From the NCBI GenBank assembly GCA_025354615.1, contig JANXMO010000546.1, forward strand, positions 1-8,010: 8,010 nucleotides of DNA. The letters run 5' to 3'. This DNA is from Burkholderiales bacterium. Lineage in GTDB: Bacteria; Pseudomonadota; Gammaproteobacteria; Burkholderiales; Burkholderiaceae_C. Each line of letters begins with the position of its first letter. Position 1 is the first letter of the stretch. The notes under the pieces are model-generated. The model saw only the letters and a program-made list of their open reading frames with translations, did no database searches and was not told where the DNA came from. The translations under genes and the position numbers were made by a program. Shown here one piece after another: positions 1 to 7,252 of this stretch.

Positions 1-774
1 CTGGCGCGCGCCTTTCTGGCGCGGGGTGGCGGCCGGGTGAGCCTGCGCCCGGGCGCAGGCGTGGAAGCCGTGCGGCGCACGGCAGACGGCACGCGCTGGC
101 AGTTGATCGATGCCGAGGGCACCGTGCTCGACGAAGCCGCAACCGTGGTGCTGGCGCATGCCGGCGACGCAGCGACGCTGTTGAACCACGAAACTTGCTT
201 GGCGACACCACTGCCGCTGCAACAAGTGCGCGGCCAGCTCAGCGTTCTGCCACCCGCGGCGTGGGCAGCGGCCTGCCCGGGCCGGGCGTTGCCTCTGCTG
301 CCGGTGGCCGGTGCGGGCTATTTGTTGCCAGCCATCGACGGCTGCGCGGTTTTTGGCGCCACTTCGCAGATCGACGACCACGATCCACAAGTGCGGCTCG
401 GCGACCACCGGCTCAACCTCCAGGCGCTGGGCCGGCTGACCGGCAAGGCTTTTGACGATGCGGCGTTGGCAGCAGCGGCCCTCACGGCCCAAGGCCGCAC
501 GGCGTGGCGCTGTGTGGCGGGGGATCGTTTGCCGTTGATCGGCGCCGTGCCCGCCCAAAGCCGCGCGCCGTTTGCTGACCGCTTGCAAGCCGTGCCACGC
601 TTGCCGGGTTTGTTCACTTTCACCGCGCTCGGCTCACGCGGCATCACCTGGGCGGCGCTGGGCGGTCAGACCTTGACGGCGGCCATCGCCGGCACCCCGT
701 CGCCACTGTCGGCTCGCTTGCTGGACGCTGTCGACCCAGCGCGTTTCATGCTGCGGCAGCAGCGGCATTCATGA
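1..774 (+). CDS. mnmC: MnmC, C-terminal FAD-dependent oxidoreductase part (5' truncated by window edge)
   Basis: The reading frame is open from base 1 to TGA at 772-774, giving 257 residues of a gene that starts upstream. It matches the C-terminal FAD domain of MnmC. In that family, this domain oxidatively removes the carboxymethyl group from cmnm5(s2)U34 of certain tRNAs, and a separate methyltransferase domain then finishes mnm5(s2)U34. Visible landmarks are the PLPLQQVRGQLS stretch (about 208-243), GYLLPA (about 316-333), GDRLPLIGAVP (about 520-552) and the terminal ALGSRGITWA block (about 625-654, GSRG at 631-642). The end, LLDAVDPARFMLR, resembles the E. coli ending LAALNPNRLWVRK. The first ATG or GTG in view (GTG at 37) is internal, because the family-like sequence continues to the window edge. 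Whether the protein is bifunctional cannot be seen, since the N-terminal methyltransferase domain would lie upstream. The frame ends 31 bp before the converging small gene. Confidence 0.9.
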   Translation: MARAFLARGGGRVSLRPGAGVEAVRRTADGTRWQLIDAEGTVLDEAATVVLAHAGDAATLLNHETCLATPLPLQQVRGQLSVLPPAAWAAACPGRALPLLPVAGAGYLLPAIDGCAVFGATSQIDDHDPQVRLGDHRLNLQALGRLTGKAFDDAALAAAALTAQGRTAWRCVAGDRLPLIGAVPAQSRAPFADRLQAVPRLPGLFTFTALGSRGITWAALGGQTLTAAIAGTPSPLSARLLDAVDPARFMLRQQRHS

Positions 775-805
775 CGCCAGCGACCGGTCGCAAAGCAAGC
801 CAAAA

Positions 806-985
806 TCAGCTTGCAGAGCTTGCTGCGGGCGCTGCTGCTTCGGGGGCGGAAGCAGTGGTTTCTTCCGGCTCCGATCCATCCGCGTCACCTTTGCGGCCGG
901 CCTTTTCCTTCAGCTTTTCCTCTTTCTTTTTTTTCTTGGCCAGTTCACGCTGGCGCTTTTCAAACGAGTAATTGGGCTTGGCCAT
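806..985 (-). CDS. Small lysine-rich conserved hypothetical protein (59 aa)
   Basis: ATG is at 985-983 and TGA at 808-806, giving 59 residues. The N-terminal half starts MAKPNYSFEKRQRELAKKKK and is strongly basic and predicted helical. The C-terminal half is an acidic then Ala/Pro/Ser-rich tail. A good ribosome site, AAAGGA (complement of 992-997), lies 6 nt before the ATG. From memory, short proteins beginning MAKPNY.FEKRQ.ELAKKKK are widespread in betaproteobacteria and usually carry no assigned function. The charge pattern would suit nucleic-acid or ribosome contact, but that is only an inference. No signal peptide or membrane segment is present. The gene lies 63 nt behind rpiA on the same strand with no clear terminator between, so co-transcription is plausible. 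The mRNA holds an uninterrupted A8 run (927-934) inside the Lys codons, a possible slippage site. Confidence 0.8.
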   Translation of the reverse strand: MAKPNYSFEKRQRELAKKKKKEEKLKEKAGRKGDADGSEPEETTASAPEAAAPAASSAS

Positions 986-1048
986 GGGCCGTCCTTTGCA
1001 GGGTTGGAGACAACACGAGGTTACGCTGTTTTAGCGGCGGCCAGCGCA

Positions 1049-1711
1049 TCAAAAGCGCAATGTCTGCAGCCCGTCTTCGGTGCCCAGCAAACACAAGTGG
1101 GCGCGCTGGCGTGCAAACAAGCCAACCGCCACCACGCCTGGCCACTGGTTGATCTCGGCCTCCAGGCCCACCGGGTCACTGATGGTCAAGCCATGGACGT
1201 CAATGATGCAGCCGCCGTTGTCCGTCACAGTAGCCGCGCGCACCACTGGGTGGCCGCCCAGCGCACGCAAATGGCGGGCTATCTGCGCCTGCGCCATTGG
1301 GATCACCTCAACCGGCAGCGGAAAACGCCCCAGCTTGGCAACCCGCTTCGAAACATCGGCAATGCAGATAAAACTGTCGGCCAGGTCGGCCACGATTTTT
1401 TCACGCGTGAGCGCCGCCCCGCCGCCTTTGATCATGCAGCCCTGCGGGTCGATTTCATCGGCGCCGTCGATATAAACCGCCAGCCGCTCGACGGTATTGG
1501 CATCGCGCACCGCAATGCCGTGCGCCTGCAGCCGCGCCGTGGTGGCCTCGCTGCTGGACACCGCGGCCACGATGCCTGGCTGCAGCGTGGCAAGCGCATC
1601 GATGAAGCAATTGACGGTGGAGCCTGTGCCGACACCGATCACCACGCCGGCCGGCACATAAGCCAATGCCGCGCGGGCCACAAGTTGCTTGAGTTCTTCT
1701 GGGTGGTTCAT
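1049..1711 (-). CDS. rpiA: Ribose-5-phosphate isomerase A
   Basis: This 220-residue cytoplasmic enzyme interconverts ribose 5-phosphate and ribulose 5-phosphate in the non-oxidative pentose phosphate pathway, supplying ribose for PRPP and nucleotides. Its length matches the family (about 219). The phosphate-binding loop GVGTGST is at residues 26-32 and [10 protein letters not shown] at 52-61. The catalytic YIDGADEID holds Asp82 and Asp85, and [13 protein letters not shown] holds Lys95 and Glu104. Each of these is one position after the E. coli residues Asp81, Asp84, Lys94 and Glu103, so the active site is complete. The ATG at 1711-1709 gives the expected N-terminus, but no clear Shine-Dalgarno precedes it. 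A GATAAT -10-like hexamer (complement of 1749-1754) could give a roughly 30-nt leader. The gene is divergent from pyrD and sits upstream of the small lysine-rich gene. Confidence 0.96.
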   Translation of the reverse strand: MNHPEELKQLVARAALAYVPAGVVIGVGTGSTVNCFIDALATLQPGIVAAVSSSEATTARLQAHGIAVRDANTVERLAVYIDGADEIDPQGCMIKGGGAALTREKIVADLADSFICIADVSKRVAKLGRFPLPVEVIPMAQAQIARHLRALGGHPVVRAATVTDNGGCIIDVHGLTISDPVGLEAEINQWPGVVAVGLFARQRAHLCLLGTEDGLQTLRF

Positions 1712-1769
1712 CGACGCGGCCTAGGCAGGTGGTTTGAGACAATGAGGAATTATCCGAGGCAATTCCCGC
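1712..1769. promoter_or_regulatory. 58-bp divergent spacer between rpiA and pyrD
   Basis: Both genes must initiate from or near this short spacer, unless one promoter lies inside the opposite gene. For rpiA, GATAAT (complement of 1749-1754) is a 5/6 match to the -10 consensus, but no good -35 stands 16-18 bp upstream of it. For pyrD, GAGG at 1756-1759 is a weak ribosome site 10 nt before the ATG, and I could not find a paired -35/-10. The regulatory role rests on gene orientation; the elements are tentative. Confidence 0.4.
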
Positions 1770-2825
1770 ATGGCATTTGTTCCCTACGCGCTCACCCGCT
1801 CCTTCCTGTTCGGGCTCGACCCCGAACAGGCCCATGACCTGACGCTGGGCACGCTGGCACGGCTTCAACACACGCCGCTTTTGTGTGCCATTGCGCAGCG
1901 GCGCGTCGAAGATCCGGTCACCGTGGCCGGCCTGCGGTTTCCCAACCGCGTTGGCCTGGCGGCGGGCCTGGACAAAAACGGCCGCTGCATCGACGGCCTT
2001 GGCGCGCTGGGCTTCGGCTTTATTGAAGTGGGTACCGTGACGCCTTTGCCACAGCCGGGCAACCCGCGGCCGCGCATGTTTCGCCTGGTTGAGGCGCAGG
2101 CGTTGATCAACCGGCTGGGTTTCAACAATGACGGGTTGGCAGCGTTCATCAATCATGTGCGCCGCGCCACCTTCCGCCAGCACGGCGGCATTCTGGGGCT
2201 GAACATCGGTAAGAACGCCAACACACCGATCGACGATGCTGCGCGTGATTACCTGGTGGCGCTCGACGGCGTCTACCCGCATGCCGACTACGTGGCGGTC
2301 AACATCTCAAGCCCCAACACCGCGCACTTGCGCAGCTTGCAGGATGGCGACGCGCTTGACGCGCTGCTGCACGCACTGTGCAACCGCCGCGACGGGCTGG
2401 CGGCCCAGCACGGCCGCCGCGTGCCACTGTTTGTCAAGATCGCGCCTGACCTCGATGAAGCGCAGGTGGCCACTTTGGCGGCTGCGTTGCAACGGCATGC
2501 GGTTGACGGCGTGATTGCCACCAACACCACATTGGCCCGCGAAGCGGTGGCGCACCTGCCGCACGGGCAGGAAACGGGCGGCCTCAGCGGCGCACCCTTG
2601 CAAGCGGCCAGCAACCGTGTGATTGCGCAGCTGCGCAGCGCATTGGGCATTGGCTTTCCGCTGATCGGCGTGGGCGGCGTGATGAGCGCGGCCGATGCGG
2701 TCGCCAAGCTGGAGGCTGGGGCTGACTTGGTGCAGCTCTACACCGGGTTCATTTATGCTGGGCCGACACTCGTCACACAGGCAGCGCAGGCTTTGAAAGC
2801 CTGGGGCGCGGCACGGGGGGGCTGA
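1770..2825 (+). CDS. pyrD: Dihydroorotate dehydrogenase (quinone), class 2
   Basis: This 351-residue FMN enzyme oxidises dihydroorotate to orotate, the fourth step of de novo pyrimidine synthesis, and passes electrons to membrane quinone. The N-terminal extension (about residues 1-45, beginning [25 protein letters not shown]) is the membrane-associating helical region typical of class 2. FMN and substrate landmarks are AAGLDKNG (64-71), NRLGFNN (114-120), VNISSPNT (177-184), KIAPDL (223-228), TNTT (251-254), GGLSG (270-274), GVGG (300-303) and LVQLYTGF (320-327). Ser181 aligns with the catalytic base Ser175 of E. coli. After SSPNT the protein has AHLRSLQ, where E. coli has PGLR; this is a minor variation. 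The 3' end faces scoB across a 74-bp spacer. The chosen ATG matches the usual class 2 start. Confidence 0.96.
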   Translation: MAFVPYALTRSFLFGLDPEQAHDLTLGTLARLQHTPLLCAIAQRRVEDPVTVAGLRFPNRVGLAAGLDKNGRCIDGLGALGFGFIEVGTVTPLPQPGNPRPRMFRLVEAQALINRLGFNNDGLAAFINHVRRATFRQHGGILGLNIGKNANTPIDDAARDYLVALDGVYPHADYVAVNISSPNTAHLRSLQDGDALDALLHALCNRRDGLAAQHGRRVPLFVKIAPDLDEAQVATLAAALQRHAVDGVIATNTTLAREAVAHLPHGQETGGLSGAPLQAASNRVIAQLRSALGIGFPLIGVGGVMSAADAVAKLEAGADLVQLYTGFIYAGPTLVTQAAQALKAWGAARGG

Positions 2826-2838
2826 CAAGGTAACGGCA

Positions 2839-2895
2839 GCACCCCGCCCGCTTGGCTCGGGTGCGCCGCCAAATCGGCCCAATGACCAGCGGTCA
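2839..2895. terminator. Hairpin-forming spacer between converging pyrD and scoB
   Basis: Two inverted repeats lie between the two stop codons. One is GCAC(C)CCG at 2839-2846 pairing with CGGGTGC at 2858-2864, with one bulged C and an 11-nt loop. The other is TGACC-AGC-GGTCA at 2883-2895. Neither is followed by a T-run on either strand, so they are not classical intrinsic terminators. They may act as 3'-end stabilisers or partial terminators for the converging transcripts. Confidence 0.3.
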
Positions 2896-2899
2896 GCAG

Positions 2900-3538
2900 T
2901 CAGCGCAAGGGCACAGCTGTTTTGGCTTGTATTTCTTCGCGCGTGACGCCGTCGGCCAGCTCGACCAATTCGAGGCCGGCGGGGGTGACGTCGATCACGC
3001 CAAGGTCGGTGATGATGCGGTCGACCACGCCGACGCCGGTCAACGGCAACGTGCAATGAGGCAATAACTTCAAATCAATGCTGCCGTCCTTCTTGCGGGC
3101 CACGTGTTCCATCAACACCAGCACACGGCCGACACCCGCAACCAAGTCCATTGCACCGCCCATACCCTTGACCATCTTGCCCGGAATCATCCAGTTCGCC
3201 AGATCACCGCGTTCACTAACCTGCATCGCGCCCAAAATGCTCAGGTTGATCTTGCCGCCACGAATCATGGCAAAGCTTTGTTCCGAGCCGAAAATCGATG
3301 AACCCGGCAGCGTCGTCACCGTCTGCTTGCCGGCGTTGATGAGGTCGGGGTCAACTTCATCTTCAGTCGGAAACGGCCCAATGCCCAGCATGCCGTTTTC
3401 GCTTTGCAGCCAGACTTCGATGTCCGAACGAACATGGTTTGCAACCAAAGTCGGCAAACCGATGCCCAGGTTGACATAGAAGCCATCCTGCAGTTCGCGT
3501 GCTGCACGGGCAGCCATTTGGTCATGTGTCCAGCCCAT
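2900..3538 (-). CDS. scoB: Succinyl-CoA:3-ketoacid CoA-transferase, subunit B
   Basis: This 212-residue beta subunit of the two-subunit CoA-transferase moves CoA from succinyl-CoA to acetoacetate, giving acetoacetyl-CoA and succinate in the cytoplasm. Key sequences are [11 protein letters not shown] (24-34), the active-site segment [12 protein letters not shown] (44-55) and the region [15 protein letters not shown] (94-108). Glu47 in SENG aligns with the glutamate that carries the CoA thioester in pig SCOT. The long [19 protein letters not shown] stretch (115-133) is also typical. The frame is open further upstream to 3577, but the start at 3538 is preferred. It follows the scoA TGA by one nucleotide (TGACATG), has GGAGG (complement of 3547-3551) 8 nt upstream, and gives the usual N-terminus MGWTHDQMA. 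Translation is very probably coupled to scoA. Confidence 0.95.
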   Translation of the reverse strand: MGWTHDQMAARAARELQDGFYVNLGIGLPTLVANHVRSDIEVWLQSENGMLGIGPFPTEDEVDPDLINAGKQTVTTLPGSSIFGSEQSFAMIRGGKINLSILGAMQVSERGDLANWMIPGKMVKGMGGAMDLVAGVGRVLVLMEHVARKKDGSIDLKLLPHCTLPLTGVGVVDRIITDLGVIDVTPAGLELVELADGVTREEIQAKTAVPLR

Positions 3539-3539
3539 G

Positions 3540-4247
3540 TCAAATCCCTCCCTTTTCGGTGATGGTGCGCTTTTCAATGCGCTTTTCCGGCGTGGCGTTC
3601 AACACGATGCGGTGCACGTAAATGCCGGGCAGGTGAACGGCGTCCGGGTCGAAAAAGCCGGTTTCGACGATTTCTTCAACCTCCGCCACCGTGACTTTGC
3701 CCGCCATGGCCGCTGCCGGGTTGAAGTTGCGCGCGGTGCGGTTGAACACCAGGTTGCCGCTGCGGTCGGCCTTCCAGGCTTTGATCAGGCTGACCTCCGG
3801 GCGCAACGCGCGTTCCATCACATACACCTCGCCGTCGAATTCACGTGTTTCCTTGCCCTCGGCGACCAAAGTGCCCACACCTGTCTTGGTGAAAAACGCC
3901 GGGATGCCCGCGCCGCCGGCGCGCAGCTTCTCCGCCAGCGTTCCTTGCGGGGTGAATTCGAGTTCCAGCTCGCCCGCCAGATATTGGCGCTCGAATTCCT
4001 TGTTTTCGCCGACGTAGCTGGAGATCATTCGCTTGATCTGCCGTGATTCCAACAAGAGTCCGAGGCCAAAACCGTCAACGCCGGCGTTGTTTGAAATCAC
4101 AGTCAGGTCTTGGGCGCCGCTGTCGCGCAGCGCGGCGATCAAGGCTTCGGGTATGCCGCACAAGCCGAAGCCGCCGACGGCCAACAGCTGGCCGCTGTGG
4201 ACGATGCCCTCGAGCGCCTGGGCCGCACTGGCAAACACTTTGTTCAT
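3540..4247 (-). CDS. scoA: Succinyl-CoA:3-ketoacid CoA-transferase, subunit A
   Basis: This 235-residue alpha subunit is the partner of ScoB. It carries the glycine-rich CoA-site motif [10 protein letters not shown] (25-34), [15 protein letters not shown] (52-66), [13 protein letters not shown] (76-88), the [20 protein letters not shown] segment (99-118) and [14 protein letters not shown] (171-184). These follow Bacillus subtilis ScoA almost block for block. That favours the SCOT assignment over the related 3-oxoadipate (PcaI) or acetate CoA-transferases, although substrate cannot be proven from sequence. An in-frame ATG exists at 4295, but ATG 4247 gives the standard MNKVFASA start and has AAGGA (complement of 4253-4257) 5 nt upstream. 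The gene follows yceH by 64 nt on the same strand. Its likely role is acetoacetate or polyhydroxybutyrate degradation. Confidence 0.95.
   Translation of the reverse strand: MNKVFASAAQALEGIVHSGQLLAVGGFGLCGIPEALIAALRDSGAQDLTVISNNAGVDGFGLGLLLESRQIKRMISSYVGENKEFERQYLAGELELEFTPQGTLAEKLRAGGAGIPAFFTKTGVGTLVAEGKETREFDGEVYVMERALRPEVSLIKAWKADRSGNLVFNRTARNFNPAAAMAGKVTVAEVEEIVETGFFDPDAVHLPGIYVHRIVLNATPEKRIEKRTITEKGGI
3546..3552 (-). promoter_or_regulatory. Ribosome binding site of scoB inside the scoA 3' end
   Basis: The complement reads GGGAGGG, with GGAGG ending 8 nt before ATG 3538. It lies within the last codons of scoA. This fixes the scoB start and supports translational coupling of the two subunits. 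Confidence 0.7.
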
Positions 4248-4252
4248 TTTTT

Positions 4253-4257
4253 TCCTT
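4253..4257 (-). promoter_or_regulatory. Ribosome binding site of scoA
   Basis: The complement reads AAGGA followed by a run of A to ATG 4247. It sits correctly for ATG 4247 and not for the upstream in-frame ATG at 4295, so it decides the start. Confidence 0.65.
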
Positions 4258-4311
4258 GTAAAAAGGCCGTGCGCGATGACGACGGGCCGGTTCAACTATT
4301 TGAATATCACG

Positions 4312-4974
4312 TCAGGCCGCTGAAACGCCCAGCTCGCTGCACAGCCGCTGAACGGTGCTGCGCAACGCGGCCAGCTCAGCCTGCAACGCCGCCTGTTGCG
4401 CCTTCAAAGCCGCCAGCTCGCTGGTGGCGACGAAATCATCCCGCCCGGCGTCGGCTGAAAACACGAGTGCATCCACCGGGCCGCACAACAAATGCGCCCA
4501 ACGCGCCTCACGCGAGCCGGGAGACCGGGCCAGTTTGACCACCAAGGGGCCGCCTTTCGCCTCCGCTCGCTCAGCCAATTCATCGAGAAACGCATCTACT
4601 GAAGAAACATCCGCGAAGCGATGCAGCCGCTCGCTGGCGGTGCGCAGCTCAGCCGACGTCTGCGCGCCCCGCAAAAGCAAAGTGGCCAACAAGGCCACGG
4701 ATTGACTGGGCAAACCCAGCACACGCGCCATGTTGTGTTCGTAACGCGTCACCCGCGAGCCGCTGCCTTCACTGACGAGGTGCAACTGCTTCAAGCCATC
4801 GGCGGCAACCTGCACCTCGGCTTCGCTGGCGTTGAGCACCGGCGAACGGGCTGTCTTTTGATTGCAGCCGGCCAGCAAAGCGTTGAGGGACAGGGGGTAG
4901 CTGTCCGGCACGCTCACCGCTTTCTCTACCAGCACACCCAGCACGCGGGCTTCAAGCAAAGACAGAGTTCTCAT
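4312..4974 (-). CDS. yceH: YceH family protein (DUF480 / UPF0502)
   Basis: This 220-residue protein matches E. coli YceH well. Shared blocks are LEARVLGVLVEK (7-18), YPLSLNALLAGCNQKTAR (26-43), SRVTRYEHN (73-81), LLATLLLRGAQTSAELR (95-111) and VVKLARSPGSREARWAHL (145-162). The family has a winged-helix-like fold and no settled biochemical function. DNA or partner binding is often suggested from the fold only. Residues about 184-215 are Ala/Leu/Gln/Glu-rich with heptad character and probably form a C-terminal coiled coil. No membrane or export signal is seen. The ATG at 4974 lies 14 nt after the SDR stop and lacks a good Shine-Dalgarno, suggesting expression coupled to the upstream gene. Confidence 0.9.
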   Translation of the reverse strand: MRTLSLLEARVLGVLVEKAVSVPDSYPLSLNALLAGCNQKTARSPVLNASEAEVQVAADGLKQLHLVSEGSGSRVTRYEHNMARVLGLPSQSVALLATLLLRGAQTSAELRTASERLHRFADVSSVDAFLDELAERAEAKGGPLVVKLARSPGSREARWAHLLCGPVDALVFSADAGRDDFVATSELAALKAQQAALQAELAALRSTVQRLCSELGVSAA

Positions 4975-4988
4975 TGCCGGTCAACTTT

Positions 4989-5771
4989 TTAAAGCGCAAA
5001 ACCGTCATCGGCCTGAATGACCGCGCCATTGATGAAGTGACTTTCGTTGGCGCACAACATCATCAACACGGCGTCAAGATCAGCTGGATGGCCGATGCGC
5101 TTGCGCGGCAACATGTCAATCAACCGGCGGCCGGCTTCGGTTTGCCATTGGTGGTGGTTGATTTCGGTATCGATATAGCCTGGGCAAATCGCGTTGACAT
5201 TGATGCCGTAGCGCCCCCATTCGATCGCCATGGCACGCGTCATGTGCACCACCGCGGCCTTGCTCATGCAATAGACGCCAATCTTGCTGACCGCTTTCAA
5301 CCCGCCCATCGAGGCGATGTTGACGATGCGCCCACCGGTGAACGTGCCCGGTGCTGACCCTTGCGCCCGCCCCAGCATCCGCTTGCCCACTTCCTGGGCG
5401 ACAAAAAATGCACCTTTGGTGTTGGTGTCGAAAACAAAGTCGTAATCGTCCTCAGTCACGTCCACCAGTTTCTGTGTGGTGCTGACGCCCGAGTTGTTGA
5501 TCAGGATGTCGATCGTGCCCATTTCGGTTTCAGCATGGGCGACGGCGGCCTTGATGCTGTCGGGGTCGGTCACGTCGAGCGCCACGACGTGTGCGTCGCC
5601 TCCATTGCCCTCGATTTCCGCACGCAATGTTTTCAGCCGCTCAATACGCCGCCCGGCCAAGACGACCGCCGCACCTGCACCAGCCAGCGTTTTCGCAAAC
5701 TGCGTACCCAAGCCGCTGGAGGCGCCGGTGACCAACGCAACGCGGCCTGAAAGATCTATGTTGTAGCTCAT
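4989..5771 (-). CDS. SDR family NAD(P)-dependent oxidoreductase
   Basis: This 260-residue classical short-chain dehydrogenase has the family's usual length. The cofactor motif TGASSGLG is at residues 15-22. LAGRR (38-42) ends the second strand, and its arginines suggest NADP(H) preference. NNSG at 92-95 replaces the usual NNAG. The catalytic tetrad appears intact: Asn117, Ser154, Tyr167 and Lys171, the last two in YCMSK. PGYIDTEI follows at 198-205. The C-terminus ADDGFAL lies just after the conserved NGAVIQ segment. The substrate is unknown. The gene heads the cluster with scoAB, which invites a hydroxy/keto-acid role, but the sequence does not look like a 3-hydroxybutyrate dehydrogenase. 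An in-frame ATG at 5816 adds 15 atypical residues. ATG 5771 is chosen because AAGGAG (complement of 5781-5786) lies 9 nt upstream and MSYNIDLSGR fits the family. Confidence 0.93.
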   Translation of the reverse strand: MSYNIDLSGRVALVTGASSGLGTQFAKTLAGAGAAVVLAGRRIERLKTLRAEIEGNGGDAHVVALDVTDPDSIKAAVAHAETEMGTIDILINNSGVSTTQKLVDVTEDDYDFVFDTNTKGAFFVAQEVGKRMLGRAQGSAPGTFTGGRIVNIASMGGLKAVSKIGVYCMSKAAVVHMTRAMAIEWGRYGINVNAICPGYIDTEINHHQWQTEAGRRLIDMLPRKRIGHPADLDAVLMMLCANESHFINGAVIQADDGFAL

Positions 5772-5953
5772 GCCAAACGGCTCCTTGGAACTGATAAATC
5801 CAAAGCAAGATAGCACGAAGGCCGGCCTGCGCCCGTGACTGAAGCACTGTTGGAGTGCCTTTTAACGGCCGATCAAACGGCGACATCGCAGCGGTCACAA
5901 TGGGTTGTGCGACTTGAATTGCACGGCCACTGAATTGAAAGCCCGCAGGATCC
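5772..5953. promoter_or_regulatory. 182-bp divergent regulatory spacer, SDR cluster / M16 peptidase
   Basis: It should contain the promoters for both divergent units. For the SDR cluster, an extended -10 TGC-TATCTT is visible (complement of 5807-5815), giving a leader near 30 nt; no convincing -35 is found. Hairpin GCACT-GTTGG-AGTGC lies near 5843-5857. Toward the peptidase, TGAATTG occurs twice in the same orientation (5915-5921 and 5931-5937, 16 bp apart), a possible operator. The peptidase has AGGA at 5947-5950, only 3 nt before its ATG, a closer spacing than usual. Confidence 0.4.
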
Positions 5954-7252
5954 ATGTCCCCTTTCTCGAGTGACCCAGACAGTTTTGTTGCAACGCTGAC
6001 CAATGGCATACGAGTGGTGACGATTCGGCAGCCGCAATTGGAGATTGTTCACATCAGCGTCTTCGTGCGCAGCGGCAGCCAGCATGAAAGCAGAGCGCTC
6101 AACGGCATCAGCCACGTGGTTGAACACATGGCGTTCAAAGGCACGACGACTCGCAACTGCCAGCGTATCAACCTGGATGCGGAGCGCCTGGGCGCCGAGG
6201 TCAATGCCCATACCGACAAAGATCACACTGCGTTTCACATGATGGGCCTGATCGAGCACACCGGCGCATTGATCCATATGTTGGGCGACATCGTTCAAAA
6301 CAGCACCTTTCCACCCGATGAACTGGAGCGTGAACGGCAGGTGATCCTGCATGAATTGGCCGAAGACGAAGACGATGCTTTGTCAGCTGCGTACAAGCTG
6401 TTCGACAAAACCTGTTTTGGCGACCATCCATTGGCGCGACCCGTGATCGGCACACGCGCCAACATCAAACGGTTTACGCGCGACCAGCTGGTGGCGTATG
6501 TGCACCAGCGGTACAGCGGCGCCAATGTCATTGTTGGCGTTATCGGTCCGGTACAGCCGCAGGAAATCAACCGCCATGTGGAAGCCGCTTTCGGGAGCAT
6601 GCGACAAGGAGATGCGCAGTCAGTTGATATGGTTCGGCAACGCGGCGGGGTGGCCTGCCGGCACGTGGCGGGCAGCAGCCAGACACACGTGCTGTTGGGG
6701 TTCGAAACACCGACTTTGAGCAACAAAGCGCACTATGCCTACTTGATGGCTTCCACGCTTTTCGGCGACGGCATGAGTTCGCCATTAATGGATACGCTTC
6801 GCGAACGACTGGGATTGGCCTATCACGCCTCCTGTATGACGGAGGTGGCAGCGTCTTATGGACAGTTTGTCGTGGAAGTTTCCACGTCGCCGCAAGATTT
6901 GGACGACTGTCTGACTGAATTGGCAGCATTGCTGCAGCAGCAGACAAAAAACGTGCGGTCAATCGACCTTGAACGCGCCTGCCATCAAACAAAGGTGCGG
7001 CACTTGCGGTCGCAGCAGCAGCCCGCACGACGGCTTGAAACAGCTGCAATGCAATTGTTTGCCAATGGCCATATCGCGTGTCGTGCAGATGAACTGCGCC
7101 GCAGCGCGGAGATGACGACCAAACAAATGGAAGAAATTTTTCGAACACTCGTAAGCCAGCCAGCCACCGTGGCAATTGCTGGCAAAGTACTCAAAGGAAC
7201 CGCTGAAAAAACGCAGCAGCTTTTAACCGCGCTCGGCTTTCAATCGCAATAG
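5954..7252 (+). CDS. M16B family zinc metallopeptidase (pitrilysin/insulinase-like)
   Basis: This 432-residue two-domain M16B peptidase is probably cytoplasmic, as no signal peptide or membrane segment is seen. The inverted zinc motif HVVEH (54-58) supplies His54, His58 and the catalytic Glu57. Glu134 in ERQVILHELAED is the expected third zinc ligand, 75 residues later. VNAHTDKDHTAFH (83-95) is the usual strand after the zinc helix. The C-terminal domain carries SSPLMDTLRERLGLAY (275-290), the M16 substrate-clamping Arg/Tyr region. Family members degrade or process peptides; relatives include mitochondrial processing peptidase and PqqF. Unlike many proteobacterial loci, no adjacent inactive M16 partner is present here. 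Sampled 60-bp rows are about 52-53% GC, against about 67% in a sampled pyrD row. An in-frame TGA at 5936-5938 makes ATG 5954 the first possible ATG start. Confidence 0.93.
   Translation: MSPFSSDPDSFVATLTNGIRVVTIRQPQLEIVHISVFVRSGSQHESRALNGISHVVEHMAFKGTTTRNCQRINLDAERLGAEVNAHTDKDHTAFHMMGLIEHTGALIHMLGDIVQNSTFPPDELERERQVILHELAEDEDDALSAAYKLFDKTCFGDHPLARPVIGTRANIKRFTRDQLVAYVHQRYSGANVIVGVIGPVQPQEINRHVEAAFGSMRQGDAQSVDMVRQRGGVACRHVAGSSQTHVLLGFETPTLSNKAHYAYLMASTLFGDGMSSPLMDTLRERLGLAYHASCMTEVAASYGQFVVEVSTSPQDLDDCLTELAALLQQQTKNVRSIDLERACHQTKVRHLRSQQQPARRLETAAMQLFANGHIACRADELRRSAEMTTKQMEEIFRTLVSQPATVAIAGKVLKGTAEKTQQLLTALGFQSQ

Noticed and set aside
781..790. 10-bp palindrome CGACCGGTCG between mnmC and the small gene
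   Set aside because: It is too short to form a useful hairpin (no loop room) and has no T-run; probably chance in GC-rich DNA.
1004..1837. 277-codon plus-strand open frame across the rpiA region
   Set aside because: It is antisense to rpiA, whose complete catalytic set is encoded on the other strand; long antisense frames are common in high-GC DNA and this one has no recognisable domain.
1455..2307. Long minus-strand frame running through pyrD and into rpiA
   Set aside because: It is a shadow of pyrD (+) and rpiA; the encoded sequence is Arg/Ala-rich low-information and matches no family.
2307..3056. 249-codon minus-strand open frame over the pyrD 3' end
   Set aside because: It is antisense to the conserved pyrD C-terminal half, and its beginning overlaps scoB in another frame; composition is His/Arg-rich, typical of shadow frames.
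3537..4046. Plus-strand open frame opposite scoA
   Set aside because: It is fully antisense to scoA, which shows family-wide motifs and a proper ribosome site.
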